Shown: positions 45,864-55,648 of the stretch, piece by piece
Layout: each line of letters starts with the position of its first letter
Numbering within the stretch: the first letter of the stretch is position 1
Assembly: GCF_000698125.1 (NCBI RefSeq)
Contig: NZ_BAXA01000002.1
Span: 186,001-250,000, forward strand
DNA length: 64,000 nucleotides
Origin: Geomicrobium sp. JCM 19038
GTDB lineage: Bacteria; Bacillota; Bacilli; Bacillales; Marinococcaceae
Direction of reading: 5' to 3'
Notes under the pieces: generated by a model
Database searches by the model: none
Told to the model about the DNA's origin: nothing
Seen by the model: only the letters and a program-made list of their open reading frames with translations
Translations under genes and position numbers: made by a program

Positions 45864-47435
45864 TTGGTTAAACAACCATCTAGTTATGAAGGAATTAGTA
45901 TACCTGAGATGTCATTGCCTGAATTGTTGCATGAAAGTGTAGCAAAGCATAGCCAGAAGGTCGCGATGACGTTCGGTGAAACGAGAACTTCATATGGTGA
46001 CATGCTTGACCGCATTCAAAGCCTTGCTCAAAGCCTAAAAAACTTAGGAGTAAAGCGCGGGGATCATGTTGCGCTCATGCTACCGAATTGTCCGCAATAC
46101 CCGATTAGTTATTACGCTGTCTTGTACTTAGGAGCAACAGTCGTGCAAGTTAATCCGATGTATAAGCCACCAGAGCTGTTGCACATTCTTCGTGATGCAG
46201 AGGTGAGTGTGTTTTTCATCTTGGAAGACTTAATACCTGTGTATGATGCCATTAAAAATGATGTTTCATTAAGAGAAATCATTCCCGTCTCTTGGACATC
46301 ACCTAGTCGCTACGATGAACTACTACAACAAGACCCCATAGAAAACGGTCCGGAGTACATTTTACCGAAAGAAGACGTCGCAATCATTCAGTATACGGGT
46401 GGGACGACGGGACGCTCCAAAGGGGTCATGCTCACGCACTTTAACATCGTAGCCAATACGTTTCAAGCTGCTTCAACACAAGTGGAAACGGAGGAAGAGG
46501 AATCAACGAGCCGTGTATTAACGGTCATTCCGTTGTTTCACGTCTATGGAATGACGAGTGCGATGGTGCTTACATTCTACCGGGGTGGGGACTTGATATT
46601 GTTGCCGCGCTTTGATGTTGAGCAGGTCGTTCAAGTGATTGAAACGAAGAAGCCTACGTATTTCCCTGGCGTTCCGACGATGTACTTGGCGTTGTATCAG
46701 TATTATCAAAAACGTCCATTTGATTTATCTTCAATTATGAACTTTACGAGTGGTTCAGCGCCATTGCCAGTTGAAATGATGAACAAGTTACTCGGATTGT
46801 CGTCTGTACCAGTTCTTGAAGGATATGGTCTTTCAGAAGCTTCTCCAACCACACACCGCAACCCTGTGGATGGTGTGCAAAAGCCAGGAAGTATTGGCAT
46901 TCCGATTCCGAATACAGAGTCAAAAGTTGTCGATGTTGCGACAGGTAAAAACGAAGTACCGACGGGCGAAGTTGGGGAGCTTGTCGTTAAAGGTCCTCAA
47001 GTGATGAAAGGGTATTACAAGTTACCAGATGAAACAGTTGCGACGCTCCGTGACGGATGGTTATTTACAGGAGACTTGGCAAAGCAAGATGAAGATGGCT
47101 ATTTCTATATTGTCGGACGCAAAAAAGAGCTCATAATTGCAAGTGGATTTAACGTCTATCCAATTGAAGTTGAAGATGTTTTATACCGAATTGATGGTAT
47201 TGAAGAAGCTGCAGTTGTAGGTGTTCCCGACCCTTATCGCGGTGAAACGGTAAAGGCATTTATCGTGAAATCTCAGGAAAAAGAACTAACGACTGAACAA
47301 ATAGAACGTGAATGTAAAGAAAAGTTAGCGGCATACAAAGTACCAAAGATCATATCTTTTATTGACGAGCTACCGAAAACAGCAGTAGGAAAGATTTTGA
47401 AGCGTGAGTTGATTACATTCGAAGAGTCTAAATAA
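45864..47435 (+). CDS. Fatty-acyl-CoA ligase (FadD-like)
   Basis: An intact adenylate-forming acyl-CoA synthetase of about 523 residues. Motifs: P-loop IQYTGGTTGRSKGVMLTH, adenine loop GYGLSEASPTTHRNP, GWLFTGDLAKQDEDGYF, the hinge GRKKELIIASGFNVYP and the catalytic Lys in TAVGKILKRELI. It activates medium- or long-chain acids for degradation. An in-frame ATG at 45843 is possible, but GGGGG at 45852 is well spaced for TTG 45864. First gene of a long operon under sigma-54 promoter 3, followed after 12 bp by ABC transporter genes, so import and activation of the same carboxylic acid are likely coupled. Confidence 0.88.
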   Translation: MVKQPSSYEGISIPEMSLPELLHESVAKHSQKVAMTFGETRTSYGDMLDRIQSLAQSLKNLGVKRGDHVALMLPNCPQYPISYYAVLYLGATVVQVNPMYKPPELLHILRDAEVSVFFILEDLIPVYDAIKNDVSLREIIPVSWTSPSRYDELLQQDPIENGPEYILPKEDVAIIQYTGGTTGRSKGVMLTHFNIVANTFQAASTQVETEEEESTSRVLTVIPLFHVYGMTSAMVLTFYRGGDLILLPRFDVEQVVQVIETKKPTYFPGVPTMYLALYQYYQKRPFDLSSIMNFTSGSAPLPVEMMNKLLGLSSVPVLEGYGLSEASPTTHRNPVDGVQKPGSIGIPIPNTESKVVDVATGKNEVPTGEVGELVVKGPQVMKGYYKLPDETVATLRDGWLFTGDLAKQDEDGYFYIVGRKKELIIASGFNVYPIEVEDVLYRIDGIEEAAVVGVPDPYRGETVKAFIVKSQEKELTTEQIERECKEKLAAYKVPKIISFIDELPKTAVGKILKRELITFEESK

Positions 47436-47447
47436 AGGGGTGGGGGA

Positions 47448-48314
47448 ATGGATGTTTTATTGCAGCAACTGTTTAATGGGTTAACAGTTGGAAGCGTTTA
47501 CAGTTTGGTGGCACTCGGTTTAACGCTCGTATATGGAATTCTTCATATTCCGAACTTTGCTCACGGTGCCCTGTATATGGTTGGGGGTTACATTACGCTT
47601 ATGTCAATGGCGCTTATGGGGGTTCCGTATTTTATCGGAATTGCGATCTCCATAGTCGTTGTTGGATCTTTGGCGATGTTGATGGAGCGTCTCGTATTTA
47701 ACCCACTCCGTCATGCACCGCCGATTCATGACAAAATTGCTGCAATAGGAATTCTACTCTTTCTTGAAACGCTCGTTCAACTCGTCTGGGGTGCAGATTA
47801 TCGAGCGATGCCAACACCATTTGCAGATACCGTTTCATTTCTAGGTATTACGGTTACGTGGCAACGAATTATGATTATCGTTGCAGCTGTTGTCGTAATG
47901 GTTTTGCTACAACTGTTCTTAAAGAAAACAATGGTCGGTGCTGCAATCGTTGCGATGTCGCAAAACCGCGAAGGAGCTTTTCTTGTCGGGATCAACGCGA
48001 ACAAAGTGGCGATGCTTACGTTCTTCGTATCCGGTGCGTTAGCTGCCATTGCGGCTTCAATTGCATCACCAATTAACCTAGTTTATCCAGGTATGGGACA
48101 TCTCGTCATCTTAAAAGCATTTGTCATCATTATTATTGGGGGGATGGGAAGTGTACCAGGTGCCATCATTGGAGGCTATATTCTCGGCTTAACAGAGAGC
48201 TTAGGAGCAACCTTTATCTCAGCTGCATATAGCGACTTAATTGCATTTGTTCTGCTCGTTGTGATCTTAACGATGAAGCCACAAGGGTTGTTTGCACAGA
48301 AGGGGGCGCATTAG
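47448..48314 (+). CDS. livH: LivH-type ABC permease
   Basis: A 288-residue permease of the branched-chain amino acid (HAAT) family with about eight helices. LivH signatures include GLTVGSVYSLVALGLTLVYGI near the N terminus, NFAHGALYMVGGY and the EAA-like GGMGSVPGAIIGGYILGLTESLG near the C terminus. It pairs with LivM to form the channel. Its operon encodes fatty-acid-degrading enzymes rather than amino-acid genes, so the substrate is probably a carboxylic acid; HAAT transporters are known to take varied substrates. Stop and next start are adjacent (TAGATG). Confidence 0.9.
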   Translation: MDVLLQQLFNGLTVGSVYSLVALGLTLVYGILHIPNFAHGALYMVGGYITLMSMALMGVPYFIGIAISIVVVGSLAMLMERLVFNPLRHAPPIHDKIAAIGILLFLETLVQLVWGADYRAMPTPFADTVSFLGITVTWQRIMIIVAAVVVMVLLQLFLKKTMVGAAIVAMSQNREGAFLVGINANKVAMLTFFVSGALAAIAASIASPINLVYPGMGHLVILKAFVIIIIGGMGSVPGAIIGGYILGLTESLGATFISAAYSDLIAFVLLVVILTMKPQGLFAQKGAH

Positions 48315-49310
48315 ATGCAAGGATTGAAGAAAATGCGAATGCCGCTCATCTTTTTACTCGTTGCACTCTTGTTTCCGCTATTCACAGATAACCAGTATTA
48401 CATTTATGTTGTCACACTCGCATTCATTTATGCGATCGCAGTCTATGGGATGAATCTAGTCGGTGGATACACAGGGCAATTATCACTCGCTCATGCAGGT
48501 TTCTTTGCAATTGGTGCGTATGCACTCGGTTTGCTCACAGTCGATGCGAACGTTCCTTACTGGCTAGCCTTTGTTTTAGCCCTTGTTATTACAACGGTAA
48601 TTGGAACACTCGTTGGACTTATTGCGCTTCGAACGAAGGAGCATTTTTTCGCTATTTATACGCTCTGTGTCGGTTACATTATTTATCTCATTATCTATGA
48701 ATGGGACGCATTAACCGGTGGGGTTCGAGGCTTGATAGGCATTGAGAGTCCAGCTGCGATTGGTCCAATTACGTTTGATACAGGAATCTCAAACTATTAT
48801 TTAATACTCGTTTTCTTAGTGTTAACCGTGATCTTCATGAAGTTCTTGACGGAGTCAATTGTCGGTAGAACATATGTGGCAATTCGGAATAGTGAGGAAC
48901 TCGCTCAAACGATTGGGATTAACACGATGAAACAGAAATTGATTTCATTTGTAATCTCTACATTTCTAGCAGGGTTAGCAGGTGCATTATACGCATCGTT
49001 CGTTCGGTTTATCGGCCCTGATATTTCGTACACGATGATGACGTTTGATTTCCTTATGTACGCTATTGTTGGTGGATTTGGAACGTTGTTCGGTCCAGTA
49101 GTTGGAACACTACTCATCGTTATTTTGACGCAATCTTTACAATTTATGGAAGACTTCAGAATGATCATTTTCGGACCGTTGCTCGTCTTGCTCGTTATTT
49201 TCTATCCACGAGGCATTGTTGGTGGATATCAGATGTGGAAAATGAAACGAGCGTACAAGAAAAAGCAACGATCGGTTGATCAAGGGTCAACGTACGAGGG
49301 GGGAGATTAA
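48315..49310 (+). CDS. livM: LivM-type ABC permease
   Basis: A 331-residue partner permease with about nine helices. Signatures are YAIAVYGMNLVGGYTGQLSL, HAGFFAIGAYALGLL, the RTYVAIRNSEELAQTIGIN loop that contacts the ATPase, and IVGGFGTLFGPVVGTLL. The C terminus is a basic tail. It is immediately followed by livG without a gap, so the complex is translated as a unit. Substrate specificity cannot be read from the permease. Confidence 0.9.
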   Translation: MQGLKKMRMPLIFLLVALLFPLFTDNQYYIYVVTLAFIYAIAVYGMNLVGGYTGQLSLAHAGFFAIGAYALGLLTVDANVPYWLAFVLALVITTVIGTLVGLIALRTKEHFFAIYTLCVGYIIYLIIYEWDALTGGVRGLIGIESPAAIGPITFDTGISNYYLILVFLVLTVIFMKFLTESIVGRTYVAIRNSEELAQTIGINTMKQKLISFVISTFLAGLAGALYASFVRFIGPDISYTMMTFDFLMYAIVGGFGTLFGPVVGTLLIVILTQSLQFMEDFRMIIFGPLLVLLVIFYPRGIVGGYQMWKMKRAYKKKQRSVDQGSTYEGGD

Positions 49311-50087
49311 ATGCTCATCGAAACGAAAGGACTTACGAAGCGGTTCGGGGGATTAGTTGCTGTAAACGATGTAGAAATCGGTATTGAAAAGGGTAAGATC
49401 ACTGCAATTATCGGCCCTAACGGTGCCGGGAAATCGACATTGTTTAACCTAATCAGTGGGTATCACCCATCGAGTGAAGGTTCGATTACTTTCAAAGGTG
49501 AAGATATTACGAAAAAGCGTTCGTTTAACATCGCTAAATTAGGGATTGCGCGGACGTTTCAGACGACAAACCTGTTTGAAACCGCAACGGTGATGGACAA
49601 CGTCATTGTAGGGCATCGCTTACGAACGAAGTCAAATGTGTTTGATGCGGTTTTTCGTACTCCGCGCCTGCGGCGCGAGGAACGAGCGTCACGAGCAAAA
49701 GCAGCGGAAGTTTTAGAGTTTGTTGGCCTAGAGCATGAGGCACATCGGCTCGTTCAAGACATTTCACAAGAAGCTAAGAAACGTGTGGCCTTCGCGTTAG
49801 CGCTTGCTACTGACCCTGAAATTGTCTTTTTAGATGAGCCGGCTGCGGGCATTAACCCGGATGAAACTGAGAACTTAGCAGCCCTGATTCGTAAAATGAT
49901 CGACCGTGGGTTAACCGTCTGCCTGATTGAACACAAGATGCAAATGATCATGGGGCTTGCGGATCATATTGTTGTCCTTAATTACGGCAAGAAGATTGCT
50001 GAAGGCACACCGGAAGAGATTCAAACGAATGAAGAAGTTATTGAAGCTTATTTGGGAGGGGGCGATAAACATGCTGAAGCTGAGTGA
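49311..50087 (+). CDS. livG: LivG-type ABC ATPase with unusual signature motif
   Basis: A 258-residue ATPase of the HAAT family. Walker A is GPNGAGKST, Walker B is IVFLDEPAAGINPDE, and the H-loop is IEHKM. The ABC signature, normally LSYGQQR or LSGGQ in LivG, reads ISQEAKKR (Ile151-Ser152-Gln153), lacking the conserved Gly. That residue contacts the gamma-phosphate of ATP bound by the partner, so one of the two composite sites may be weak, as in asymmetric ABC exporters. The coding sequence is otherwise complete. It overlaps livF by 17 bp. Confidence 0.88.
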   Translation: MLIETKGLTKRFGGLVAVNDVEIGIEKGKITAIIGPNGAGKSTLFNLISGYHPSSEGSITFKGEDITKKRSFNIAKLGIARTFQTTNLFETATVMDNVIVGHRLRTKSNVFDAVFRTPRLRREERASRAKAAEVLEFVGLEHEAHRLVQDISQEAKKRVAFALALATDPEIVFLDEPAAGINPDETENLAALIRKMIDRGLTVCLIEHKMQMIMGLADHIVVLNYGKKIAEGTPEEIQTNEEVIEAYLGGGDKHAEAE

Positions 50088-50778
50088 CGTATCGGTTCGT
50101 TATGGAATGTATGAAGCGCTTTCTGACATCTCTTTAACGGTTGAAAAGGGAGAGCTCGTCGTATTGCTCGGAGCAAATGGTGCAGGAAAGAGCACCATTT
50201 TCCGTACCATTAGTGGTCTTAACAAACCGGTAAAAGGTACGGTCGAGTTCAATGGAGAATCGATTGGCGGACGCTCGGCGAGTAAGCTTGTGAAAAAAGG
50301 AATTGGCCATTGTCCAGAAGGTCGTAAGTTGTTTCCTGCAATGAGTGTCTATGAAAATTTAAGAATGGGAACGTATGCGGTTCGTGGAGATAAGAAGGAA
50401 ACCGCTCGAATGCTTGAGCATGTGTATGATTTGTTTCCAATCTTACGCGAAAAAGCAAAGGAAAATGCAGGATCATTAAGTGGGGGTCAACAACAAATGC
50501 TTGCAATTGGACGCGCGCTCATGTCGAGGCCGAAAGTGGTCTTGTTCGATGAACCGTCCATAGGCCTAGCGCCACTCATTACAGAGCAAGTGTTTGATGT
50601 TATTCAAGAAATTAATAAAGAAGGTACGACGGTGCTTTTGGCTGAGCAAAATGCAAATGCAGCACTTCGTATTGCTGATCGTGGTTACGTCATTGAAAAC
50701 GGAAGAATCGTCGTCTCAGGCACCCAAGATGAATTAATGCAAAATGATGAAGTTCGTAAAGCTTACATTGGTGCGTAA
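50071..50778 (+). CDS. livF: LivF-type ABC ATPase
   Basis: A 235-residue second ATPase of the HAAT system. All motifs are canonical: Walker A GANGAGKST, signature SLSGGQQQMLAIGRALM, Walker B VVLFDEPSIGLAP and the H-loop-like AEQNANAAL. ATG 50071 is selected from the GGGAGGGGGCG ribosome site inside the end of livG; upstream in-frame codons lie within livG coding sequence. Together with LivG it powers the LivHM permease. Confidence 0.92.
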   Translation: MLKLSDVSVRYGMYEALSDISLTVEKGELVVLLGANGAGKSTIFRTISGLNKPVKGTVEFNGESIGGRSASKLVKKGIGHCPEGRKLFPAMSVYENLRMGTYAVRGDKKETARMLEHVYDLFPILREKAKENAGSLSGGQQQMLAIGRALMSRPKVVLFDEPSIGLAPLITEQVFDVIQEINKEGTTVLLAEQNANAALRIADRGYVIENGRIVVSGTQDELMQNDEVRKAYIGA

Positions 50779-50802
50779 ATTTTCTAAAGGGGGGTTTCTG
50801 TT

Positions 50803-52055
50803 TTGAAAAAGTTCTCGTTAATCGTTGGGTTGTCGGCAATCGTTGCTCTTAGTGCGTGTGATGCAGAAGAAACAATTGTTTCAGAAGAAGGGGCGCCAGA
50901 AAGTGAACCTGGTACTGAGGCGGACGCTGAAGCAGGTGATGATGAAGTTGAACCGGAAGAAGTTGTCACAGCGGAAGGAACTGAAGTTGTCACAATTGGC
51001 TATAGCGGTCCACTCTCAGGTGCAGCTGCTTTTTATGGGAATAACACGGTTAGTGGTTTAACGATGGCAGTAAACGAGATCAATGAAGCAGGTGGATTTG
51101 AAGTAGACGGTCAACAGTATTCGTTTAACCTTGTTGCACTCGACGATAAATATTTACCGAACGAAACAGGAGCAAATGCGAGGCGATTGATTCAAGAACA
51201 TGACGTACCAATGTGTTTATCCCGCATAGTGGAGGGATTTTTGCGACACAAGTGTTTAATGAGCAAGATGATTTCATTGTAGGGGCGTATTCAAGTGAGC
51301 CTGACATTACGGCACAAGACAATGCCCTCACTTGGCGAATTCCGAATACGTATGACATTTATGTTGAGCCGTATTCCGAATACCAAATGGAGCGCTTCGG
51401 TCCGAAGCTTGCGATGCTCCCACCTAGTACACAGTACGGGTACGACTGCAGATGAGTTAGCTCCTGCATGGGAGGAACTTGGTGGTGAAGTCGTTTACGA
51501 TGGTTCAATTGATTTCGCAAAGGAAACGGATTTCTTCACAACGATCACCAATGCGTTAAGTGATGACCCAGACGTTCTCTTTGTTGGAGGATCGTCTGAA
51601 CCGACAGCTCAAGTTATGCAGCAGGCAAGAGAATTAGGGTTTGAAGGTGGATTCTTCATTATGGACCAAGCAAAGCTTGATGAAATCGAACGAGTGCTTG
51701 GTGATAACGCCGCAGATGTTATTGAAGGGTCAGTTGGGGTTCCACCTCTAGTCGTGGACCAAACAGAAGGAAATCAGCAATTTATTGAAGATTACATCGA
51801 GCACTATGACTCAATTCCTGGATCCGAGGCGGGTTATCACTATTACGTCGTCTACATTCTTGCTGAAGCGATGAAAGCAGCGGGCTCTGTCGATGATGCA
51901 GCAGCGATTCAAGCGAACTTAGGCGAAGGTGTAAATACGGTACCAGCTGATAAAGAAATCTACCAATTACAGAAGTGACGGCTGAGGGCGGTATGAATAC
52001 AGAGTTCCGTATGGCAGTCGTTGAAGATGGAGAGATCATTCTCGTAGAGCCATAG
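50803..52055 (+). pseudogene. Liv-type substrate-binding lipoprotein, three frameshifts
   Basis: A periplasmic-binding-fold protein of the LivJ/LivK class with lipobox LSAC (Cys19) and an acidic linker. TTG 50803 follows AAGGGGGG. The protein opens with [16 protein letters not shown]. The frame breaks near 51210 (one base missing), continues as [17 protein letters not shown], and breaks near 51440 (one base extra). It goes on as TTADELAPAWEELGGEVVYD and breaks near 51960 (one base missing) before PITEVTAEGGMNTEFRM and a stop at 52053. Repaired length is about 417 residues. The four other transporter genes are intact, which makes real loss of only this subunit surprising; sequence error is a serious alternative. 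Confidence 0.82.
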
Positions 52056-52072
52056 AGAGTAAAGGAGAGATT

Positions 52073-52462
52073 ATGGATGGGCGTTGCGAAACAGAGCCTT
52101 TTTACCAGCTATTAGGGTTTCAGGACGGGTTGGATGGAGATGAGAATGTCTACTTGCAGCTTGAAATACGCGAAGATCATTTAAATAACAACGGCTCGTT
52201 GCATGGCGGTGTCCATGCAACGATGCTTGATAACGTATTCGGCGCAATGATTTATTACAAAACCGGATGCAGAAACTTAACGATTTCCCTTCATGTTCAT
52301 TACTTAGCTCCAGCGCGTGAAGGTGTGCTAACGGCAAAGGGTTCGTTCATGCAATTAGGATACAAATCCGCGCAACTCGATGGTTATATCTATGATGAAG
52401 ACGATCAGTTAATCGCGAAGGGAAGCGGAACGTTTAAATTACTTAGGGAGGCGAAATCATGA
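52073..52462 (+). CDS. PaaI-type hotdog acyl-CoA thioesterase
   Basis: A 129-residue single-domain hotdog protein. LNNNGSLHGGVHATMLDNVFG is the PaaI/thioesterase-4 helix with the conserved HGG and a carboxylate Asp, and LHVHYLAPAREG with KGSFMQLGYKSAQLDGYIYD completes the fold. These enzymes hydrolyse acyl-CoA, releasing stalled intermediates and CoA during degradation of aromatic or fatty acids. AAAGGAGA precedes ATG 52073, and the stop overlaps the thiolase ATG. Substrate range is not evident from sequence. Confidence 0.87.
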   Translation: MDGRCETEPFYQLLGFQDGLDGDENVYLQLEIREDHLNNNGSLHGGVHATMLDNVFGAMIYYKTGCRNLTISLHVHYLAPAREGVLTAKGSFMQLGYKSAQLDGYIYDEDDQLIAKGSGTFKLLREAKS

Positions 52463-53598
52463 CTGAAGTTGTTATCGTATCAGCAGTTCGTACTGCCATT
52501 GCAAAGAAAGGGGGAGCCCTTGCAAAGGTTGATCATACCATCTTTGGCGGTCAGGTAATTAAAGAAGCATTAAGACGTGCAGAAGTTGAAGGAGAGTCAG
52601 TTGAAGATGTAATCCTCGGCAACTGCCTTAGTGGTGGTGGAAATGCTGCTCGTAAATCTGCCCTTGAAGCAGGGTTGCCGATTGAAGTGCCTGGTCTGAC
52701 GATTGATCGTCAGTGTGGATCGGGCATTAATGCGGTCGCACTTGCTGCAGAGAAGATCTTGAGTGGTCAAGCGGACATTGTCGTTGCTGGTGGAACGGAG
52801 AGCATGTCTTTAAGACCACACTTATTGCGACCAGCAACGAGAGCGTACGATACGTTCCCACCACAATTCGTTTCACCGAGTCTTGCACCAAAAGAAATTG
52901 GTGATCCACCGATGGGAATTACTGCTGAAAACTTAGCTGAGAAATATGAGATTAGCCGCAGTGAGCAAGATGAGTTTTCAGCTCGTAGTCAAGAGCGCAT
53001 GGTCAATGCGATTGAACAAGGTTACTTCAAAGAGCAAATCGTACCGATCGGTGAGTTCGATACCGATGAACACCCAAGAGCAGGAACAACGGTCGAAAAG
53101 CTCTCGAGCTTACGTGCGGTCTTTAAAGAAGGTGGAACCGTTACAGCAGGGAACAGTTCAGGCGTAAACGACGGGGCTTCGGCACTTGTCGTCATGAGCG
53201 CAAAAGAGGCGAAGCGTCGCGGGTTAACGCCACTTGCAGTCGTAAAGGACTGGTCGGTGGCAGGAGTGGACCCGAACATTATGGGGATTGGCCCAGTTCC
53301 TGCAGTTCAAAAGGTAATGAAGCGCTCCGGTGAAACACTAGATAACATGGACCTTATTGAATGCAACGAGGCGTTTGCAGCACAAACGTTAGCAGTTGAC
53401 CGAGAGCTCGGATTTAACCACGACAAATTAAACGTAAACGGCGGAGCGATCTCCCACGGTCACCCTATCGCTGCAACGGGAGGTATGCTCATTACGAAGC
53501 TCGTGTACGAATTGCAACGTCGTGAGTTGAAAAAAGGCCTTGTGACTGCTTGTATCGGTGGCGGCCAAGGAATTGCACTAATCGTTGAAAGACCATAA
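52459..53598 (+). CDS. Acetyl-CoA acyltransferase (thiolase)
   Basis: A 379-residue thiolase with the nucleophilic Cys86 in [12 protein letters not shown], the His motif [15 protein letters not shown] and the second Cys in ACIGGGQG. Length and motifs fit degradative 3-ketoacyl-CoA thiolases (FadA/AtoB type), which cleave 3-ketoacyl-CoA into acetyl-CoA and a shortened acyl-CoA. It supplies the last beta-oxidation step in an operon that also has ligase, acyl-CoA dehydrogenase, hydratase and SDR. Start and stop are well placed (ATGA overlap upstream). Confidence 0.9.
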   Translation: MTEVVIVSAVRTAIAKKGGALAKVDHTIFGGQVIKEALRRAEVEGESVEDVILGNCLSGGGNAARKSALEAGLPIEVPGLTIDRQCGSGINAVALAAEKILSGQADIVVAGGTESMSLRPHLLRPATRAYDTFPPQFVSPSLAPKEIGDPPMGITAENLAEKYEISRSEQDEFSARSQERMVNAIEQGYFKEQIVPIGEFDTDEHPRAGTTVEKLSSLRAVFKEGGTVTAGNSSGVNDGASALVVMSAKEAKRRGLTPLAVVKDWSVAGVDPNIMGIGPVPAVQKVMKRSGETLDNMDLIECNEAFAAQTLAVDRELGFNHDKLNVNGGAISHGHPIAATGGMLITKLVYELQRRELKKGLVTACIGGGQGIALIVERP

Positions 53599-53623
53599 AA
53601 AAAGACAAAAAGGAGTTTTTACG

Positions 53624-54799
53624 ATGCATTTACGACTAACAGAAGAACAAAGAATGGTACAGTCCACAATTAGAAAGTTTGTAGAAAAAGAACTTATGCC
53701 GTTGGAAAATGACGTTTTACGTAACGAATTAGAAGGAAAACCGAGTCTTCCTGCCGAAAAGGTAAAGGAGCTGCAACAAAAAGCAAAAGCAGCAGGGTTC
53801 TGGGGGATTAACACACCAGAAGAATACGGTGGAGCAGACCTCGGTCAGATGATGCTTGCGCTCGTTCTGATGGAAGTTTCTAAGACCTTTGTTCCGTTTA
53901 GCTTCGGTGGTTCAGCAGACATTATTCTTTACCGTGCAAATGAAGAGCAAAAAGAGAAATACTTACTTCCAACAATTGCGGGAGACAAGAAATCTTGTTT
54001 CGCCATTACTGAACCTGGCGCAGGATCAGATACGCGTAACATTAAGATGACCGCCTACAAAGACGGCAATGATTGGGTACTAAACGGTGAGAAGACATTC
54101 ATTACCGGTGGAAACGAAGCAGACTTTGTTATGGTTATTGCAATTACCGACAAAGAATTGCACGAGAAAACAGGTCGTGAAGGCGTGACGTGCTTTATTG
54201 CTGACCGCAGCATGGGCTGGACGTCTGAGTACATCCATACGATGGGTGAGTGGGGACCAGCGTCATTGTTCTTTGAAGACGTGCGTGTTCCTGAAGAGAA
54301 CATTCTTGGTGTAATTAACAAAGGATACGATCTAGGGCTTGAGTGGATTGGGTTTGCGCGTTGGATTGTTGGTGCTCGCGCCGTCGGTTCTGCTGAGCGC
54401 TTGCTCAATATGGCGATTGACTATTCGAAAGAGCGTGAAACATTTGGACGCCCGATTGCAGATCGTCAAGCGATTCAGTGGCAAATCGCAGATTCTGCCG
54501 TAGAGCTAGAAGCTGCTCGTTGGCTCGTCTTAAATGCAGCATTTAGCCTTGATAATGGTGAAGACAACCGCCACCTCGCATCGATGGCAAAATTATACGG
54601 TGCAACGAAAGGAAATGACATTATCGACCGCGTTCTCCAAATTCATGGTGGAATGGGTTATACGAAAGAATTACCGATTGAACGTTGGTACCGTGAAGCA
54701 CGTCTTTGGAGAATTTATGATGGAACGGATGAGATCCAACGCCTAATCATTAGCCGTAACTTAATTAAAGGTCACGTGAAACTCGGTCAATTTATCTAA
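53624..54799 (+). CDS. Acyl-CoA dehydrogenase
   Basis: A 391-residue flavoprotein for the first oxidation of beta-oxidation. Signatures: CFAITEPGAGSDTRNIKM (flavin and substrate loop), GEKTFITGGNEADFVMV, VGSAERLLNMAIDYSKERETFGRP, and the C-terminal QIHGGMGYTKELPIERWYREAR with IYDGTDEIQRLIISRNL. ATG 53624 is used because AAGGAG lies eight bases before it; the frame is open further upstream into the thiolase. Unlike the dehydrogenase at 41824 it has the ordinary YDGTDEIQ wording, so it should act on unphosphorylated acyl-CoA. Confidence 0.9.
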   Translation: MHLRLTEEQRMVQSTIRKFVEKELMPLENDVLRNELEGKPSLPAEKVKELQQKAKAAGFWGINTPEEYGGADLGQMMLALVLMEVSKTFVPFSFGGSADIILYRANEEQKEKYLLPTIAGDKKSCFAITEPGAGSDTRNIKMTAYKDGNDWVLNGEKTFITGGNEADFVMVIAITDKELHEKTGREGVTCFIADRSMGWTSEYIHTMGEWGPASLFFEDVRVPEENILGVINKGYDLGLEWIGFARWIVGARAVGSAERLLNMAIDYSKERETFGRPIADRQAIQWQIADSAVELEAARWLVLNAAFSLDNGEDNRHLASMAKLYGATKGNDIIDRVLQIHGGMGYTKELPIERWYREARLWRIYDGTDEIQRLIISRNLIKGHVKLGQFI

Positions 54800-54869
54800 A
54801 TGTAACGTGGGTGAGTGCAGGTATTTCCTTACCGAGCGCTCACTCATCTTTCTAAAGGAGCGAATAAGA

Positions 54870-55631
54870 ATGGGAAATTTCACAGGTAGATCAGCCATCG
54901 TGACGGGTGGTAGTCATGGGATTGGCTTAGGGATTGCTAAGCGCTTTGCAGACGATGGAGCGAAAGTGGCGATCGTTGATATTAATGAAGAGAACTTACA
55001 AGCAGCCAAAGCGCATTTCGAAGAACAAGGACAAGAAGCCAAGACAATTCAAGCGGACGTAAGCAACTACGAGTCGATGCAAGCGGCGGCACAAGAAGTG
55101 CATGATGACTTCGGTTCTCTAGACATTCTCGTGAACAACGCTGGCGTCATTCGTGACAACATGTTGTTTAAAATGACGGATGATGACTGGGATACCGTTA
55201 TGAATGTCCACCTAAAGGGTTCATTTAATGCTGCCCGTGCTGTACAGCAATACATGGTGAATCAAAAGTACGGTCGAATCATTAACATCTCATCAACTTC
55301 AGCACTTGGTAACCGTGGACAGGCAAACTACGCAACAGCAAAAGCTGGCTTGCAAGGGTTTACGAAAACGCTTGCCATTGAACTTGGGAAGTTCAACATT
55401 ACAACAAATGCAATTGCACCAGGATTTATTGAGACGAATATGACAAGAGCAACGGCTGAACGCATTGGTATTTCATTCGATGACTTAATTCATGCGAGCG
55501 TTTCTAACATTCCGGTTGCTCGTAGTGGGAAGCCAGAAGACATTGCCAATACCGCGGCGTTCTTCGCAGACGAGCGTTCTGGTTTTGTAAATGGTCAAGT
55601 TATTTACGTCGCAGGTGGTCCGAAAGCCTAA
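54870..55631 (+). CDS. FabG-like short-chain dehydrogenase
   Basis: A 253-residue SDR related to 3-oxoacyl reductases. TGGSHGIGLGIA binds NAD(P), NNAGVIRDNMLFKMTDDDW and INISSTSALGNRGQANYATAK include the catalytic Ser, Tyr and Lys, and AIAPGFIETNMT follows. In this operon it most plausibly oxidises (3R)-hydroxyacyl-CoA made by the MaoC-type hydratase encoded downstream. ATG 54870 follows AAAGGAG. The gap ahead of it can fold a 10-bp hairpin with two G-U pairs (54808 to 54846), perhaps an internal processing site. Confidence 0.87.
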   Translation: MGNFTGRSAIVTGGSHGIGLGIAKRFADDGAKVAIVDINEENLQAAKAHFEEQGQEAKTIQADVSNYESMQAAAQEVHDDFGSLDILVNNAGVIRDNMLFKMTDDDWDTVMNVHLKGSFNAARAVQQYMVNQKYGRIINISSTSALGNRGQANYATAKAGLQGFTKTLAIELGKFNITTNAIAPGFIETNMTRATAERIGISFDDLIHASVSNIPVARSGKPEDIANTAAFFADERSGFVNGQVIYVAGGPKA

Positions 55632-55648
55632 CAAAAGGAGGAATCGTA

